Below are positions 1 through 9,128 of a stretch of DNA of 64,000 nucleotides, in pieces. The stretch lies in contig CAZKAP010000006.1 in the NCBI GenBank assembly GCA_964550895.1, positions 1-64,000 of the forward strand, given 5' to 3'. The notes beneath the pieces were generated by a model that was given only the letters and a program-made list of their open reading frames with translations, was not told the DNA's origin and did not search any database. Every line of letters starts with the position of its first letter. The first letter of the stretch is position 1. This DNA is from CAZKAP01 sp964550895 (lineage in GTDB: Bacteria; Bacteroidota; Bacteroidia; Flavobacteriales; Flavobacteriaceae). The position numbers and the translations under genes are program-made.

Positions 1-23
1 CGTTCAACATATACCTAAATGCA

Positions 24-65
24 AGAAACCGTCCCAAGTTATGAGACGGCTTCTTTTTGTTTTTG
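24..65 (+). terminator. Rho-independent terminator of an upstream gene
   Basis: A 10-base-pair stem with one A-C mismatch (24-33 with 45-54, 11-base loop) runs straight into a T-rich tail at 55-65. It would end a plus-strand gene lying left of the window. Read on the minus strand there is no T run after the stem, so it is not a good purB terminator. Confidence 0.7.
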
Positions 66-200
66 ACCCTAATGCCAGGGGAAGGACCAAACTTCACGCG
101 CAGATTTCGCTATCGAGGCCATTATCACCCATCCGGTTAGTCCCGACCGCTATGGATCAGGCTGGACTCCAGTGCATGTGCAGACTATTGAGGGTAGCGT
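66..200. other. Intergenic DNA, nothing recognised
   Basis: This stretch lies between the left-edge terminator and the stop codon of purB. I found no credible reading frame, tRNA fold or promoter box in it. It holds the 3' untranslated part of the purB transcript. Confidence 0.5.
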
Positions 201-1547
201 CTAGATACCCGTGTAATTATCCGGACGAATGCGCTTGAGTTCGGCCCGTACTTCTTCGCTGATCTTCAGGGAGTCGATGAATTCGTGTATGTGCCGTTGA
301 TCGATTTGCCGCCCCACCCGGGTCAGTTCTTTCAGCGCCTCATAGGGGCGCGGATAACCCTCCCGCCTCAAAACCGTTTGTATGCCTTCGGCCACCACGG
401 ACCAGTTGCTGTCCAGGTCTTCTTCCAGTCGGGCCCGATTTACCTCCAGTTTGGACAGTCCTTTACGGATGGACTGAAGCGACAGTATGGTGTGGGCCAG
501 GGGTACTCCGGCGTTCCTCATTACCGTGCTGTCGGTAAGGTCCCGCTGCAGTCTTGAGACCGGCAGCTTCTCGGACAGGAATCCGAAAAGGGCGTTGGCC
601 ATACCCAGATTGCCTTCGGCGTTTTCGAAGTCGATGGGGTTGACCTTGTGGGGCATGGCCGACGATCCGACCTCCCCGGGCAATATGTGCTGCTTGAAGT
701 AGTCCATTGAAATGTACGTCCACAGGTCCCTGCAAAGGTCGATCAGTATGGTATTGATTCTCCTCAGGGCATCGAACAGGGCCGCGAGGTGGTCGTAGTG
801 CTCAATCTGAGTGGTAGGGAACGAATAGTGCAGTCCGAAGACCGATTCCACCAAGCTCTTTCCGAATCCGTACCAATCCGTGTCGGGAAAGGCCAGGTGG
901 TGCGCGTTGAAGTTCCCTGTCGCCCCTCCAAATTTTGCGGGGATCGGTACCGCTTCAAGCAGCCTCCTCTGCTGCAATAACCGCTCCTCGAAAACGCGTA
1001 TTTCCTTACCGAGACGGGTAGGTGAGGCCGGTTGTCCATGAGTCCTGGCCAGCATGGGAATGGCTTCCCATTCCCTGGACCTCTCACTGAGTTCAACCAG
1101 GAGTTGCTCCAGCAACGGGGTATACTCATGGATCAATGCCTCCTTGATCATCAGTGGGATGGCAGTATTGTTTATGTCCTGGGAGGTCAGGCCGAAATGT
1201 ATGAATTCCTCATATTGTTGAAGCTCCATAGTCCTCATCCTTTCCTTGATGTAGTACTCCACGGCCTTGACGTCGTGGTTGATCGTGGACTCAATTTCCT
1301 TAACACGCACCGCACCGTCCGTGTCCCAGTCTAGATAGAGGCTCCGCAGATCGTCGAATTTTTCTTCAGGAAAGTCCCGCAGCGGGGGTAGTTTAAGAGA
1401 AATCAACGCCAGAAAGTATTCCACTTCTATCCGGATTCTGTACCGGATCAGGGCTTCTTCCGAGAAATAGGGGACGAGCCCTTTCAGCTTTGGGCCGTAG
1501 CGTCCGTCTATGGGAGAAATGGCCCGGAGATAATCGCGTTCACTCAT
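201..1547 (-). CDS. purB: Adenylosuccinate lyase
   Basis: PurB (448 aa) cleaves adenylosuccinate to AMP and fumarate, and SAICAR to AICAR, in cytosolic purine synthesis. The fumarase/aspartase-superfamily signature GSSAMPHKVNP lies near residue 290, the catalytic-histidine loop THGQP near 170 and TSQD near 120. I start it at the ATG at 1547 (MSERDYLRAISPIDGRYG), which matches the family start; an upstream in-frame extension of 20 codons looks untranslated. The HEAT-like gene lies upstream on the same strand, 113 bases away, so the two probably share a transcript. All expected active-site segments are intact. Confidence 0.96.
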   Translation of the reverse strand: MSERDYLRAISPIDGRYGPKLKGLVPYFSEEALIRYRIRIEVEYFLALISLKLPPLRDFPEEKFDDLRSLYLDWDTDGAVRVKEIESTINHDVKAVEYYIKERMRTMELQQYEEFIHFGLTSQDINNTAIPLMIKEALIHEYTPLLEQLLVELSERSREWEAIPMLARTHGQPASPTRLGKEIRVFEERLLQQRRLLEAVPIPAKFGGATGNFNAHHLAFPDTDWYGFGKSLVESVFGLHYSFPTTQIEHYDHLAALFDALRRINTILIDLCRDLWTYISMDYFKQHILPGEVGSSAMPHKVNPIDFENAEGNLGMANALFGFLSEKLPVSRLQRDLTDSTVMRNAGVPLAHTILSLQSIRKGLSKLEVNRARLEEDLDSNWSVVAEGIQTVLRREGYPRPYEALKELTRVGRQIDQRHIHEFIDSLKISEEVRAELKRIRPDNYTGI

Positions 1548-1660
1548 AGTGCTGAATTGGAAGGGACAAAGATACACCAATAATAATCCGAGGCCGGGGC
1601 AAAGCATGTCAAACCAAAGCCAAGCCCTTCCCGGCCGGCAGGAAAGGCAGCCACTGCAAT

Positions 1661-2185
1661 CTACCAGCTGTCCGAAAGAATCTTCAGGGCACGGTTTCGA
1701 AAACCGGCGCTCGAGGCCGGAAGCTGCCTGTTGATCTCGTTGCGAAGGGCCTCTTCAATCCAGTCCTCCTCCTTTCTGAGGTTCCAGAGCGCAGTCATGG
1801 CGAACACCCGAGTAGCTACCTTGTGCTTCCCCTGTAACCAGGCGAAGCAGGCATCAATGAGCAGTTGCTTATCCGAAAACGAAAGTGAACCGGCGGATTC
1901 GTCCGGCGGATTGATCGGGGACGAACTGGCGATTTCGCAGGTCTTTGCGAGTATGCGGATCACTCCTTCGCTGTCTGCATTTCCCATTCGGGAGAAAACG
2001 GAAGATAAGAAGGGCCAGGCAGTATTCGGGTCTTTTCGAATCACACCATCCCATATCCAGGCCTGGTAAAAGTTATGCGGATAGTCGGCTGTGAACATGG
2101 CGTCGATAAGGCTCGGCAGGCCTTCGGGCCTAGCGATATAAAAGTCTACAAGCTTATTGCGTTTTTCTTTGCTCCTTTCGTCCAA
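1661..2185 (-). CDS. HEAT-repeat-like hypothetical protein next to purB
   Basis: A 174-residue soluble protein, rich in helices with Trp/Leu spacing that suggests ARM/HEAT-type helical pairs. No signal peptide, membrane segment or catalytic motif is visible. The best start is a TTG (2183-2185) giving MDERSKEKRNKL; no ATG lies near the N-terminus. It is transcribed toward purB and diverges from the haem-binding gene with only 42 bases between the start codons, so both promoters must be squeezed into, or overlap, coding DNA. Neighbourhood with purB seems to be kept in related flavobacteria (from memory, not checked). No function is proposed. Confidence 0.75.
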   Translation of the reverse strand: MDERSKEKRNKLVDFYIARPEGLPSLIDAMFTADYPHNFYQAWIWDGVIRKDPNTAWPFLSSVFSRMGNADSEGVIRILAKTCEIASSSPINPPDESAGSLSFSDKQLLIDACFAWLQGKHKVATRVFAMTALWNLRKEEDWIEEALRNEINRQLPASSAGFRNRALKILSDSW

Positions 2186-2227
2186 ATTTCGAAATTTACA
2201 GGATTAAGATGCTCATTCCGATTTTCC

Positions 2228-2731
2228 ATGAAATTAGCCAAAAACCTCCTCTTTGCCGCACTTATCGTGTTTGTGCTCATGCAGTTCTATCGACCGCCCC
2301 TTAATGAATCCGGGCCCCAGGCCTACGCGGTTTTCGAAGAGGAAACTCGGCCGGATCAGGAAATCCGAACCCTGCTCGAGTCGGCTTGCTACGATTGCCA
2401 CAGCGACCACACCCGATACCCCTGGTACAATCAGGTGGCCCCGGTTTCGTATTGGCTGGCACAGCACGTGGACGAAGGGAAGGAGCACCTGAACTTCTCG
2501 GAATGGGGATCGTATTCTCCGAAGAAAAAGGATCACAAACTCGAGGAGATCGCCGAAGAGGTGAAAGGATCAGAAATGCCCCTAAAGGAGTACACCTGGA
2601 CTCATGAAGCGGCGCGCCTCTCCCCGGAACAGCGAAAACTCCTGGTCGAATGGGCCGAAGAGCTCAGGACCCGTTACTCAAGAGTTCCTCCACAAGAACG
2701 GGCACGCCAGCGACAGCTGTCCGGGCTATGA
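2228..2731 (+). CDS. Haem-binding domain protein, membrane-anchored
   Basis: A 167-residue protein with an N-terminal hydrophobic anchor or signal (MKLAKNLLFAALIVFVLMQF), followed by a c-type haem motif CYDCH at residues 54-58. The motif and the following SDHTRYPWYN stretch match the Bacteroidota haem-binding family (Haem_bd type), thought to be a periplasmic, inner-membrane-tethered cytochrome-like protein. The ATG at 2228 is chosen because it begins the signal; the longer frame upstream overlaps the divergent gene. Its last 68 bases overlap the 3' end of the opposing sirtuin gene. The electron partner is unknown. Confidence 0.85.
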   Translation: MKLAKNLLFAALIVFVLMQFYRPPLNESGPQAYAVFEEETRPDQEIRTLLESACYDCHSDHTRYPWYNQVAPVSYWLAQHVDEGKEHLNFSEWGSYSPKKKDHKLEEIAEEVKGSEMPLKEYTWTHEAARLSPEQRKLLVEWAEELRTRYSRVPPQERARQRQLSGL

Positions 2732-3371
2732 TACTGAGATGGGGAATGTTGTGGGCCTCTGCTCCGGGATAGGGGTCTACCAGGTATTTGGAAGCCCCCT
2801 CAGGCACAAATCTCCAGAGCCCTGCGGCAGGATACACGTTCAGTGAAGTCCCTATAATGATCAGTATATCTGCATTACTGCATAATTCTGCCGCTCTGGG
2901 TAGCATGGGAACATCTTCCCCGAACCATACGACATGGGGCCTGAGACGCTCACCCAGCGGACCCCGGCTACCTTCGTCCAAGTCGTCCTCCCAGGGATAG
3001 ATCGTCGAGGGGTCCTCCAAACTCCTGGCCTTAAACAGTTCGCCATGCAGGTGTAGCACTCGGCTGCTGCCTGCCCTCTCATGCAGATCGTCCACGTTCT
3101 GAGTGACCACCACAACCTCATGTCCATCGGTTTCCAGGCCCTTCAGGGCAAAATGAGCCCTATTCGGTTCCACTTCTTTCAGTTGTCGGCGCCGCTGGTT
3201 GTAAAATGCGTAAACCTTACGGGGATCTCGTTCGAATCCTTCCGGGGATGCCACGTCGTACACTGAGTGCCCTTCCCACAGGCCACCTGCCTCCCGGAAC
3301 GTCTTTAGTCCGCTTTCACTGCTTATGCCCGCACCTGTGAGCACGACTATGTTTTTTTTACCACTTTTCAT
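2664..3371 (-). CDS. Sirtuin, NAD-dependent protein deacylase (class III/CobB-like)
   Basis: A 235-residue cytosolic Sir2 enzyme that would remove acyl groups from lysine using NAD. Visible motifs are GAGIS (13-17), TQNVD (90-94) and the catalytic His109 in LHLHGE. Tyr57 and Arg60 in FYNQR match the Y-x-x-R pair that CobB/SIRT5 use to bind succinyl or malonyl groups, so desuccinylation is plausible. The segment that normally holds four zinc-binding cysteines (about residues 112-145) has none, so the zinc module is lost. The 3' end overlaps the converging haem-binding gene by 68 bases. Confidence 0.92.
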   Translation of the reverse strand: MKSGKKNIVVLTGAGISSESGLKTFREAGGLWEGHSVYDVASPEGFERDPRKVYAFYNQRRRQLKEVEPNRAHFALKGLETDGHEVVVVTQNVDDLHERAGSSRVLHLHGELFKARSLEDPSTIYPWEDDLDEGSRGPLGERLRPHVVWFGEDVPMLPRAAELCSNADILIIIGTSLNVYPAAGLWRFVPEGASKYLVDPYPGAEAHNIPHLSIIARTAVAGVPVLVEELLSNGS

Positions 3372-3411
3372 GATTATCTAAATTAGCACAATTCTAGTTT
3401 AAGAGTATAGA

Positions 3412-4083
3412 ATGCGGGGGCAGTTGGATCAGGATTGGAGAGCCTTTCTGGAGGAGATGGTGACCGAAGGTCGAAGGGAGCGATTCCGCTTTGTTCTGGC
3501 CAACCGAACCCGATTCCTTACCGTGGCCCTGGAAGACGTGTACCAGCTCCACAACACCAGTGCCGTGATCCGCAGCTGCGATGCCTTCGGTATACAGGAT
3601 GTTCATCTCGTACAGGAGCGATTCGGTGAACGCCTCGATAAAAAGATCGCCATGGGTACCCAGAAGTGGGTGACCTTACACCGGTACAAAAATTCTCTGG
3701 ACTGTATACACAAGCTGCAATCGTCCGGGTATCGCTTAGTGGCGACTTCACCCGACCCGACAGCTACCCCCTTGAGCGAATTCGAGCCCGACCGGCCCGT
3801 GGCCGTGCTGTTTGGTACTGAAAAGGAGGGCCTGAGCCCCGAGCTGCTCTCGGCGGCCGATGAGCGGATCTGCATTCCCATGAAGGGTTTTACCGAAAGC
3901 CTGAATATCTCCGTGGCGGCGGCCATCGTACTCCGGGAACTCAGCCAAAAACTCAGGAGTCTTCGGTCTGAGTGGCGGCTTAGTCGTGCCGAACAGGAGG
4001 AGCTCTACTGGGATTGGGTAAGGAAGTCGGTGCGTGACGTCGACCAGTTGGAGGAATGGTTCAGGAAGCGTCATAATTCGTAA
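3412..4083 (+). CDS. trmH: TrmH-type tRNA/rRNA 2'-O-methyltransferase (SpoU family)
   Basis: A 223-residue SPOUT-fold RNA methylase. Its three motifs are in order: N-x-x-A-x-x-R as NTSAVIRSCDAFG near residue 46, VLFGTEKEGLS near 138, and the SAM-knot segment IPMKGFTESLNIS near 157. The short N-terminus and basic C-terminal helix fit TrmH, which methylates G18 in the D-loop of tRNA. It diverges from the sirtuin gene with 40 bases between starts. No TAnnTTTG box is present; TAGAATTG on the minus strand, one base off, may serve the sirtuin. Confidence 0.88.
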   Translation: MRGQLDQDWRAFLEEMVTEGRRERFRFVLANRTRFLTVALEDVYQLHNTSAVIRSCDAFGIQDVHLVQERFGERLDKKIAMGTQKWVTLHRYKNSLDCIHKLQSSGYRLVATSPDPTATPLSEFEPDRPVAVLFGTEKEGLSPELLSAADERICIPMKGFTESLNISVAAAIVLRELSQKLRSLRSEWRLSRAEQEELYWDWVRKSVRDVDQLEEWFRKRHNS

Positions 4084-4108
4084 CTTTTAGAGTGCAAAAA
4101 ACAACCTG

Positions 4109-4639
4109 ATGATGACAATTGTATACATTCTTATGGCCCTGGTGGCCGTAATTATCGTACTGGCCGTAATGGCGCCCAGGGAGTACGAAGTGAAGCGATC
4201 CATAGCCATTTCCCGTGACCGATCCGAGGTTTACGACTACCTGAAGTACCTGAAGAACATGGAATCCTGGTCGAGCTGGGCGAAGAAGGACCCAGGGATG
4301 AAGCGCGAATACAGGGGGAATGACGGAGAATTAGGGGCCGTCAGCCACTGGTCGGGCAATAAGGATGTGGGAGAGGGAGAGCAGGAAATTACTGCATTGG
4401 AAGAAAATCAGCGGATAGAGTCCCGCCTGCGTTTTTTCAAGCCCTGGAAATCCCAAGCGGATGCCTTCATGACCCTTAAGGATGGGGATGATGGTCAGAC
4501 CCTGGTCGAATGGGGGTTTCGGGGACAGAATAAGCTGCCCTTCAGCATCCTGATGCTCTTCATGAGTATGGACAGCATGATAGGCAAGGATTTCGAGGAA
4601 GGATTGCAGGCCCTCAAAGAACAACTCGAGACCTCCTAG
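4109..4639 (+). CDS. SRPBCC (START-like) family protein with an N-terminal anchor
   Basis: This 176-residue protein has one hydrophobic N-terminal segment (about residues 4-24) followed by a START/polyketide-cyclase-like domain, shown by the YEVKRSIAISRDRSEVYDYL opening and the terminal helix EEGLQALKEQLE. The fold binds a hydrophobic ligand in a cavity; the ligand here is unknown. It follows trmH by 25 bases and is probably co-transcribed. Its stop overlaps the stop region of the converging amylase gene by 4 bases. Two ATG codons (4109 and 4112) are both possible starts. Confidence 0.82.
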   Translation: MMTIVYILMALVAVIIVLAVMAPREYEVKRSIAISRDRSEVYDYLKYLKNMESWSSWAKKDPGMKREYRGNDGELGAVSHWSGNKDVGEGEQEITALEENQRIESRLRFFKPWKSQADAFMTLKDGDDGQTLVEWGFRGQNKLPFSILMLFMSMDSMIGKDFEEGLQALKEQLETS

Positions 4640-6336
4640 CTTTTGGGTTCAAGCAGTACCGTCGAGTGCGGACTCGAGAAGGTAACCCTGCCATTTTTTA
4701 CGGTTACTTCCTGCCCGGAATACGCATCCCACAACGCCGTGCCGTCCGCGTAAAACCCCTCGACGTAAAGACTTTTAAGACCGAGAGGGGCATCGAGGGA
4801 AACGGCCACTCGGTCTTGGTACTTATCGGTTGTCAGGGAGCGCGAGAAAACGTACGGGCTTTCGGCCAGTATGCGATGACGACCGGAACCAATCGCGGGG
4901 TGTTTCCTTCGGAATTGACCCAATTTGCGCCAGTGGCTGAGTATGGCCCCGATTTCTTCCGAACCTTCTGCCTCTTCCCAGTTCATGTTGGTCCGAAGCG
5001 CGGCATCTCCGTTAGCCTTTTCGTCCATTAACGGCCGTGCCGTCTCGTCCCCGTAGTAGATCTGGGCAATACCCGGTGACAGCAGCAGCAGGTTGGCCGC
5101 CTGGAAGGGTCGTTTCCTTTCGCGGTCATACGAGTAGGCATCGTCGTGGGAGGTCAGGTAATTCATGACCGTTACGCCCTTCAGTTCGTCATGGAGAAGA
5201 TCGACATATTCGCCGAATACCTCTTCGTAGGATAGTGATCCCTTCGATTTGTGCTCAAAATTGATCAGGGCATCGAAGCCGTATTCGTAATAATCTACCG
5301 AGCGATCGCCGAAGGAAAAGTCCCTCCCGTGAGAGATGTTGTATCCATAGACTTCCCCTGCCATGAAGAACGGACTGTTATCCAGAGTCTTGTCAGGATG
5401 CTGCAGTTTCCAGAGTTCAAAGGCGTAGGCGGCCTCTTCCTTGAGTTCCGACCAGGCCCTCTCATCGGCGTGTTTGACCGTATCGACCCTGAATCCGTCG
5501 ATTCCGAATTCGCGGACGTAGTCGGTAAGCCACTTGATGATATAGAACCGTGGGGCTCTGGGATATCCGGTTCGATCGAAGAACGTATCGAGTTCCTGAA
5601 GTTCTGCCGACAACCGACCCTCGTCTTTCCACTTAGAAAGCAGGGCATCCGGTAGTTCGACAGGCTCGTCGGATTCAGTGAGCACGTCCGGCAGGTTGTC
5701 CACCAGCGTGCAGGAGGTGGTATTCCCGTAGTTGGTATACTGGCAGGTGGGTTCCGTCCGGACCCAGTCCGAAGGCCAGACCGGATCCATTTCGGTCACC
5801 GGTCCGGTGTGGTTCAGCACGACATCCATCATGATCCGTATTCCCCTTCGATGTGCTGCCTCCACCAATTTCCTGAATTCTTCCTCAGTTCCGAAACTGG
5901 GTTCGAAAGCCGTCCAGTCGCGGGTCCAGTATCCGTGGTATCCGTAGGTAGGGCCCGTTCCCTCATCGGTAATACCGTGTATCTGTTCGACCACGGGACT
6001 CAGCCATATGACATCCACTCCGAGACGGTCGAAATAGTCGTCCTCTATTTTCTCTAAAATACCCGCGAAATTTCCTCCTTCAAACCCACGGAGGTGAGCG
6101 GTCTGCTGATTCCTGCCCGGAAGGGCAGGCGCCTGATAGGCTCCCTTTTTAAAACGATCCGTAAGCAGGAAATAGACCGTGGCGGCGTTCCAGTCGAAGG
6201 GGTCCTGCAGGGCGGTTTTAAGGGTATCGGGGGCAGTGGTTGTCAGTGTTGGGGCCGTGGGTTTTTCGCGGCAAGCCGCGAGGAGCAAGGCGACTAAAAC
6301 GGCTCCGAGCAAGGGATGAAATCGCTTCAGATTCAT
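4636..6336 (-). CDS. Alpha-amylase family (GH13) lipoprotein
   Basis: A 566-residue secreted lipoprotein: the signal ends at the lipobox LLAAC (Cys22). The (beta/alpha)8 glycosidase domain shows all four GH13 regions: MDVVLNH, GFRVDTVKH (nucleophile Asp near 285), MAGEVYG (acid/base Glu near 327) and LTSHDD (near 396). It should cleave alpha-1,4-glucans such as starch or glycogen-derived oligosaccharides at the outer or inner membrane surface. There is no SusCD pair beside it, so it stands alone rather than in a polysaccharide utilisation locus. A small C-terminal beta domain ends the protein. Confidence 0.93.
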   Translation of the reverse strand: MNLKRFHPLLGAVLVALLLAACREKPTAPTLTTTAPDTLKTALQDPFDWNAATVYFLLTDRFKKGAYQAPALPGRNQQTAHLRGFEGGNFAGILEKIEDDYFDRLGVDVIWLSPVVEQIHGITDEGTGPTYGYHGYWTRDWTAFEPSFGTEEEFRKLVEAAHRRGIRIMMDVVLNHTGPVTEMDPVWPSDWVRTEPTCQYTNYGNTTSCTLVDNLPDVLTESDEPVELPDALLSKWKDEGRLSAELQELDTFFDRTGYPRAPRFYIIKWLTDYVREFGIDGFRVDTVKHADERAWSELKEEAAYAFELWKLQHPDKTLDNSPFFMAGEVYGYNISHGRDFSFGDRSVDYYEYGFDALINFEHKSKGSLSYEEVFGEYVDLLHDELKGVTVMNYLTSHDDAYSYDRERKRPFQAANLLLLSPGIAQIYYGDETARPLMDEKANGDAALRTNMNWEEAEGSEEIGAILSHWRKLGQFRRKHPAIGSGRHRILAESPYVFSRSLTTDKYQDRVAVSLDAPLGLKSLYVEGFYADGTALWDAYSGQEVTVKNGRVTFSSPHSTVLLEPKS

Positions 6337-6388
6337 GGTTCAGGTTTATTCGGTATCTACGGGCTTTCGGGGATGGCCAGGTCTCTAT

Positions 6389-7162
6389 TCAGTTGCGGTT
6401 CAGAACTTTGTATTCCTCATAACAATTGCTGATGGCATCCAGTATCTGGAGGTCATTAGCGGTCATAATGAAGGACTTGGAGTAATTGCAATTCGACAAG
6501 ATGTCCTCGATGTCCACCTTTTCGAGCTGTAGCAGGACGCCTAGGGTATTCCGATCGAATTTTGAAGCGAGCAGGTTCCGGATCTCGTCGTCCTCTTTCA
6601 TCTTTTGAAGTTTCCTCATCTGCCTCGGGCGCTTACCGAACAGGTTACGCAACATATCCGCCGGGTTGAGTATGGCGCCGAGGACTTTGGTTACCGCACC
6701 CGGAGCTCGATTTCCGGCCTCATAGCTCTGGTTCAGCCCAGAAATGCTGTACTGATAAGACGAATTAATGGGAAGGTTTTTGACGTCTATGTCAAGGTAG
6801 CCGGTGAGCATATAGGGTCGTACCACCACTTCCTCCAGCGCAAAGGCCAGTTCGTTCAGCTTGATCACTGTGCCTTCGTACTGCATCATGTCGTTCGTTA
6901 CGCGTACCTTTTCCGGCTTAAATCCCAGGAAGGTGATGTAGAGGGTGTCGTTAGCCTGCGCGGGTATCTCGAAAAAACCATCGGGATCGGTGATCGCCCC
7001 CCTGACCAGGGTAAGGTTGACGATGTGGACGCTCTCCATGGGGAATTCGGTCTGCGCATTGAGGATGCGACCCTTCAGGGTTCCGGCTGCCTGTGCGGGC
7101 GGTTCGTTCTGCGCTGCGACAAGAGCACTGATCAGAAGGAACAAATAGAGAATTCTTTTCAT
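6389..7162 (-). CDS. Carboxypeptidase-regulatory-like domain protein, exported
   Basis: A 257-residue exported protein. A signal peptide (MKRILYLFLLISALVAAQ) is followed by a CarboxypepD_reg-like beta-sandwich: LKGRILNAQTEFPMESVHI, a DPDGFFEI turn, and TLYITFLGF. Such domains plug TonB receptors or stand alone in Bacteroidota. The remaining ~150 residues are helical and charged with no known domain. The start is set at the ATG at 7162, which begins the signal. The amylase gene follows 52 bases downstream on the same strand. No receptor is encoded nearby, so the partner is unknown. Confidence 0.82.
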   Translation of the reverse strand: MKRILYLFLLISALVAAQNEPPAQAAGTLKGRILNAQTEFPMESVHIVNLTLVRGAITDPDGFFEIPAQANDTLYITFLGFKPEKVRVTNDMMQYEGTVIKLNELAFALEEVVVRPYMLTGYLDIDVKNLPINSSYQYSISGLNQSYEAGNRAPGAVTKVLGAILNPADMLRNLFGKRPRQMRKLQKMKEDDEIRNLLASKFDRNTLGVLLQLEKVDIEDILSNCNYSKSFIMTANDLQILDAISNCYEEYKVLNRN

Positions 7163-7273
7163 GAGCAATCTACTGCCCCAATATACGAAAGAAACACGGG
7201 AAGCCCGAGTCAATGCGGAGGTTTAGGAAAACTCACAACGGAGCTAAGAATAGCGGCTATGACCGGCAGACGC

Positions 7274-8995
7274 TTAGTAGAACCCTTTGATCCGGTCCCG
7301 GTTTCGGCCCTTGGAATTCTTGTTTTTTTTGACGCCTCCCTTGCGCGGTTTCCCTTTTCCTTTGCTGCCCCGACTTGCCGGGTCGGGTGTACCGGATTGT
7401 TCTACCTTTACCGGACGACCGTTCCACTGCGTTGCGCTGAATGCCTTCTCCACGAGTTCGCACAGATCGGCCTCTACGGTGAAGAATGAGAAACTTCCCT
7501 TGGTGGCCACGCGGGACACTTCATTCTTGGAAAGCCCAGTTTGTTCCCTAACAAAGTCCTTGAGGCTCGTCCAGTCGAATCCGTCTTTTTCACCCAGGTT
7601 GATAAAATAGCGAACCCCGCCGCCCGAAGCTCCTTTTGGTTTTTGGTTGCCAGAGCGTTCTCCTTCCCCCGACGTATCCAGGCGATCTCCGTGACGCTTA
7701 TAGTAGGAGTAGAAGCGGAGGAATTCGACCGACACGACTTTCTTGATGAGGGTCTCCTTATCCATATCCTCCAGCAAATCGTTGATCGCGGGAAGGAAAC
7801 TGCTGATGTCTTCCGTCACCTGGGCCTCTTTGATCCTGGATGCCAGGTGGTACAACTGAACCTCACAAATTTCCATGCCTCCGGGTATGGGAGCTTCGTT
7901 CATGGGCTGCTTGATTACCTTCTCGATACTCTTTACTTTGCGGAGTTCACTGCGGGTCACCAGAACCATGGAGATACCTGATTTCCCTGCCCTGCCGGTA
8001 CGGCCACTCCTGTGGGTGTAGGTCTCAATCTCGTCGGGCAGCTGGTAATGGATCACATGGGTGATATCGTCGATGTCGATTCCCCGGGCCGCCACATCAG
8101 TGGCCACCAGCAGCTGCAGTTGCTTTTTCCTGAATGCATTCATGACCAGATCTCGCTGGTTTTGACTCAGATCCCCGTGCAGCGCCCCGGCATTGTAGCC
8201 ATCCTCTATAAGTTTTTCCGCAATTTTTTGGGTATCCCGTTTGGTGCGGCAGAAGACCACGGAAAAAATCCCCGGGTTGACATCGACCAGACGCTTCAGG
8301 GCTTCGTATCGGTTACGGGCACCGACCACGTAGTAAAAGTGTTCGATGTTTTTGATTGAGGTATTTTTTGATCCCACAGTAACTTCGACCGGATCTTGCA
8401 TGAATCGCCCCGCGATTTTTGATACTTCATCGGGCATGGTGGCCGAAAACAGCCAGATGTTCTTGTCGTCGGGAGTATGGGAAAGTATGTGATTGATATC
8501 TTCGTAAAAACCCATATTCAGCATTTCGTCGGCCTCGTCCAGTATGCAGTACTGAATCTGACTGATATCGATCATACGTCTCCCGATCATATCCTTGAGC
8601 CGCCCCGGCGTGGCCACGGCGATGTGGCAACCCCGTCGAATCTGGGCGGCCTGTGTGCTGATATTGGCTCCCCCATAGACCGCAACGACGCGGACCTGGG
8701 GCAGGTATTTGGCGTAGGATTCGAGTTCCCTGCTTATCTGATGGCAAAGCTCGCGTGTAGGAGTCAGTATCAGGGCCTGGGTTTTATTCCAACTGGTATC
8801 GATCTGCTGCAACAAGGGGAACCCAAATGCGGCTGTTTTGCCCGTTCCGGTCTGGGCCAGTGCGAGAAGATCCCTGGGTTTTTCCAACAAAAGGGGGATG
8901 GTTCTGGACTGAATTTCAGAGGGTTGCTCGAATCCGAGATCCTGTATGGATTGGAGTATTTCTCGACTCAATCCCAATGCTTCAAATGAATTCAT
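7274..8995 (-). CDS. DEAD-box RNA helicase with DbpA-type RNA-binding domain
   Basis: A 573-residue ATP-dependent RNA helicase. It has the Q motif at the N-terminus, Walker A AQTGTGKT (47-54), DEAD near 153, SAT near 187, and the C-terminal RecA domain with HRSGRTGRAG. A DbpA/CsdA-type RNA-binding domain lies near residues 470-545 (GGVRYFINLG onwards), then a basic Lys/Arg/Gly tail. The domain order fits DeaD/CsdA, which act in ribosome assembly and cold growth; which of these it is cannot be read from sequence. It is a single gene with 133 bases to rdgB upstream. Confidence 0.94.
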   Translation of the reverse strand: MNSFEALGLSREILQSIQDLGFEQPSEIQSRTIPLLLEKPRDLLALAQTGTGKTAAFGFPLLQQIDTSWNKTQALILTPTRELCHQISRELESYAKYLPQVRVVAVYGGANISTQAAQIRRGCHIAVATPGRLKDMIGRRMIDISQIQYCILDEADEMLNMGFYEDINHILSHTPDDKNIWLFSATMPDEVSKIAGRFMQDPVEVTVGSKNTSIKNIEHFYYVVGARNRYEALKRLVDVNPGIFSVVFCRTKRDTQKIAEKLIEDGYNAGALHGDLSQNQRDLVMNAFRKKQLQLLVATDVAARGIDIDDITHVIHYQLPDEIETYTHRSGRTGRAGKSGISMVLVTRSELRKVKSIEKVIKQPMNEAPIPGGMEICEVQLYHLASRIKEAQVTEDISSFLPAINDLLEDMDKETLIKKVVSVEFLRFYSYYKRHGDRLDTSGEGERSGNQKPKGASGGGVRYFINLGEKDGFDWTSLKDFVREQTGLSKNEVSRVATKGSFSFFTVEADLCELVEKAFSATQWNGRPVKVEQSGTPDPASRGSKGKGKPRKGGVKKNKNSKGRNRDRIKGFY

Positions 8996-9128
8996 AAAGG
9001 TATTTAGGAGGGGTGTCTGGACGCAGGAGGATAAAATTTAACTGATCGCCAAACGGTTACGCGGGTCAAAAGTAAACTTTCTTTTCCGGTCGCGGGCAAT
9101 CGGAGCGGATCATATGCGCAATTAATTT

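Noticed and set aside
6605..7489. 294-codon open frame on the plus strand
   Set aside because: It runs opposite the carboxypeptidase-regulatory-like gene, the gap and the helicase end; it has no family resemblance.
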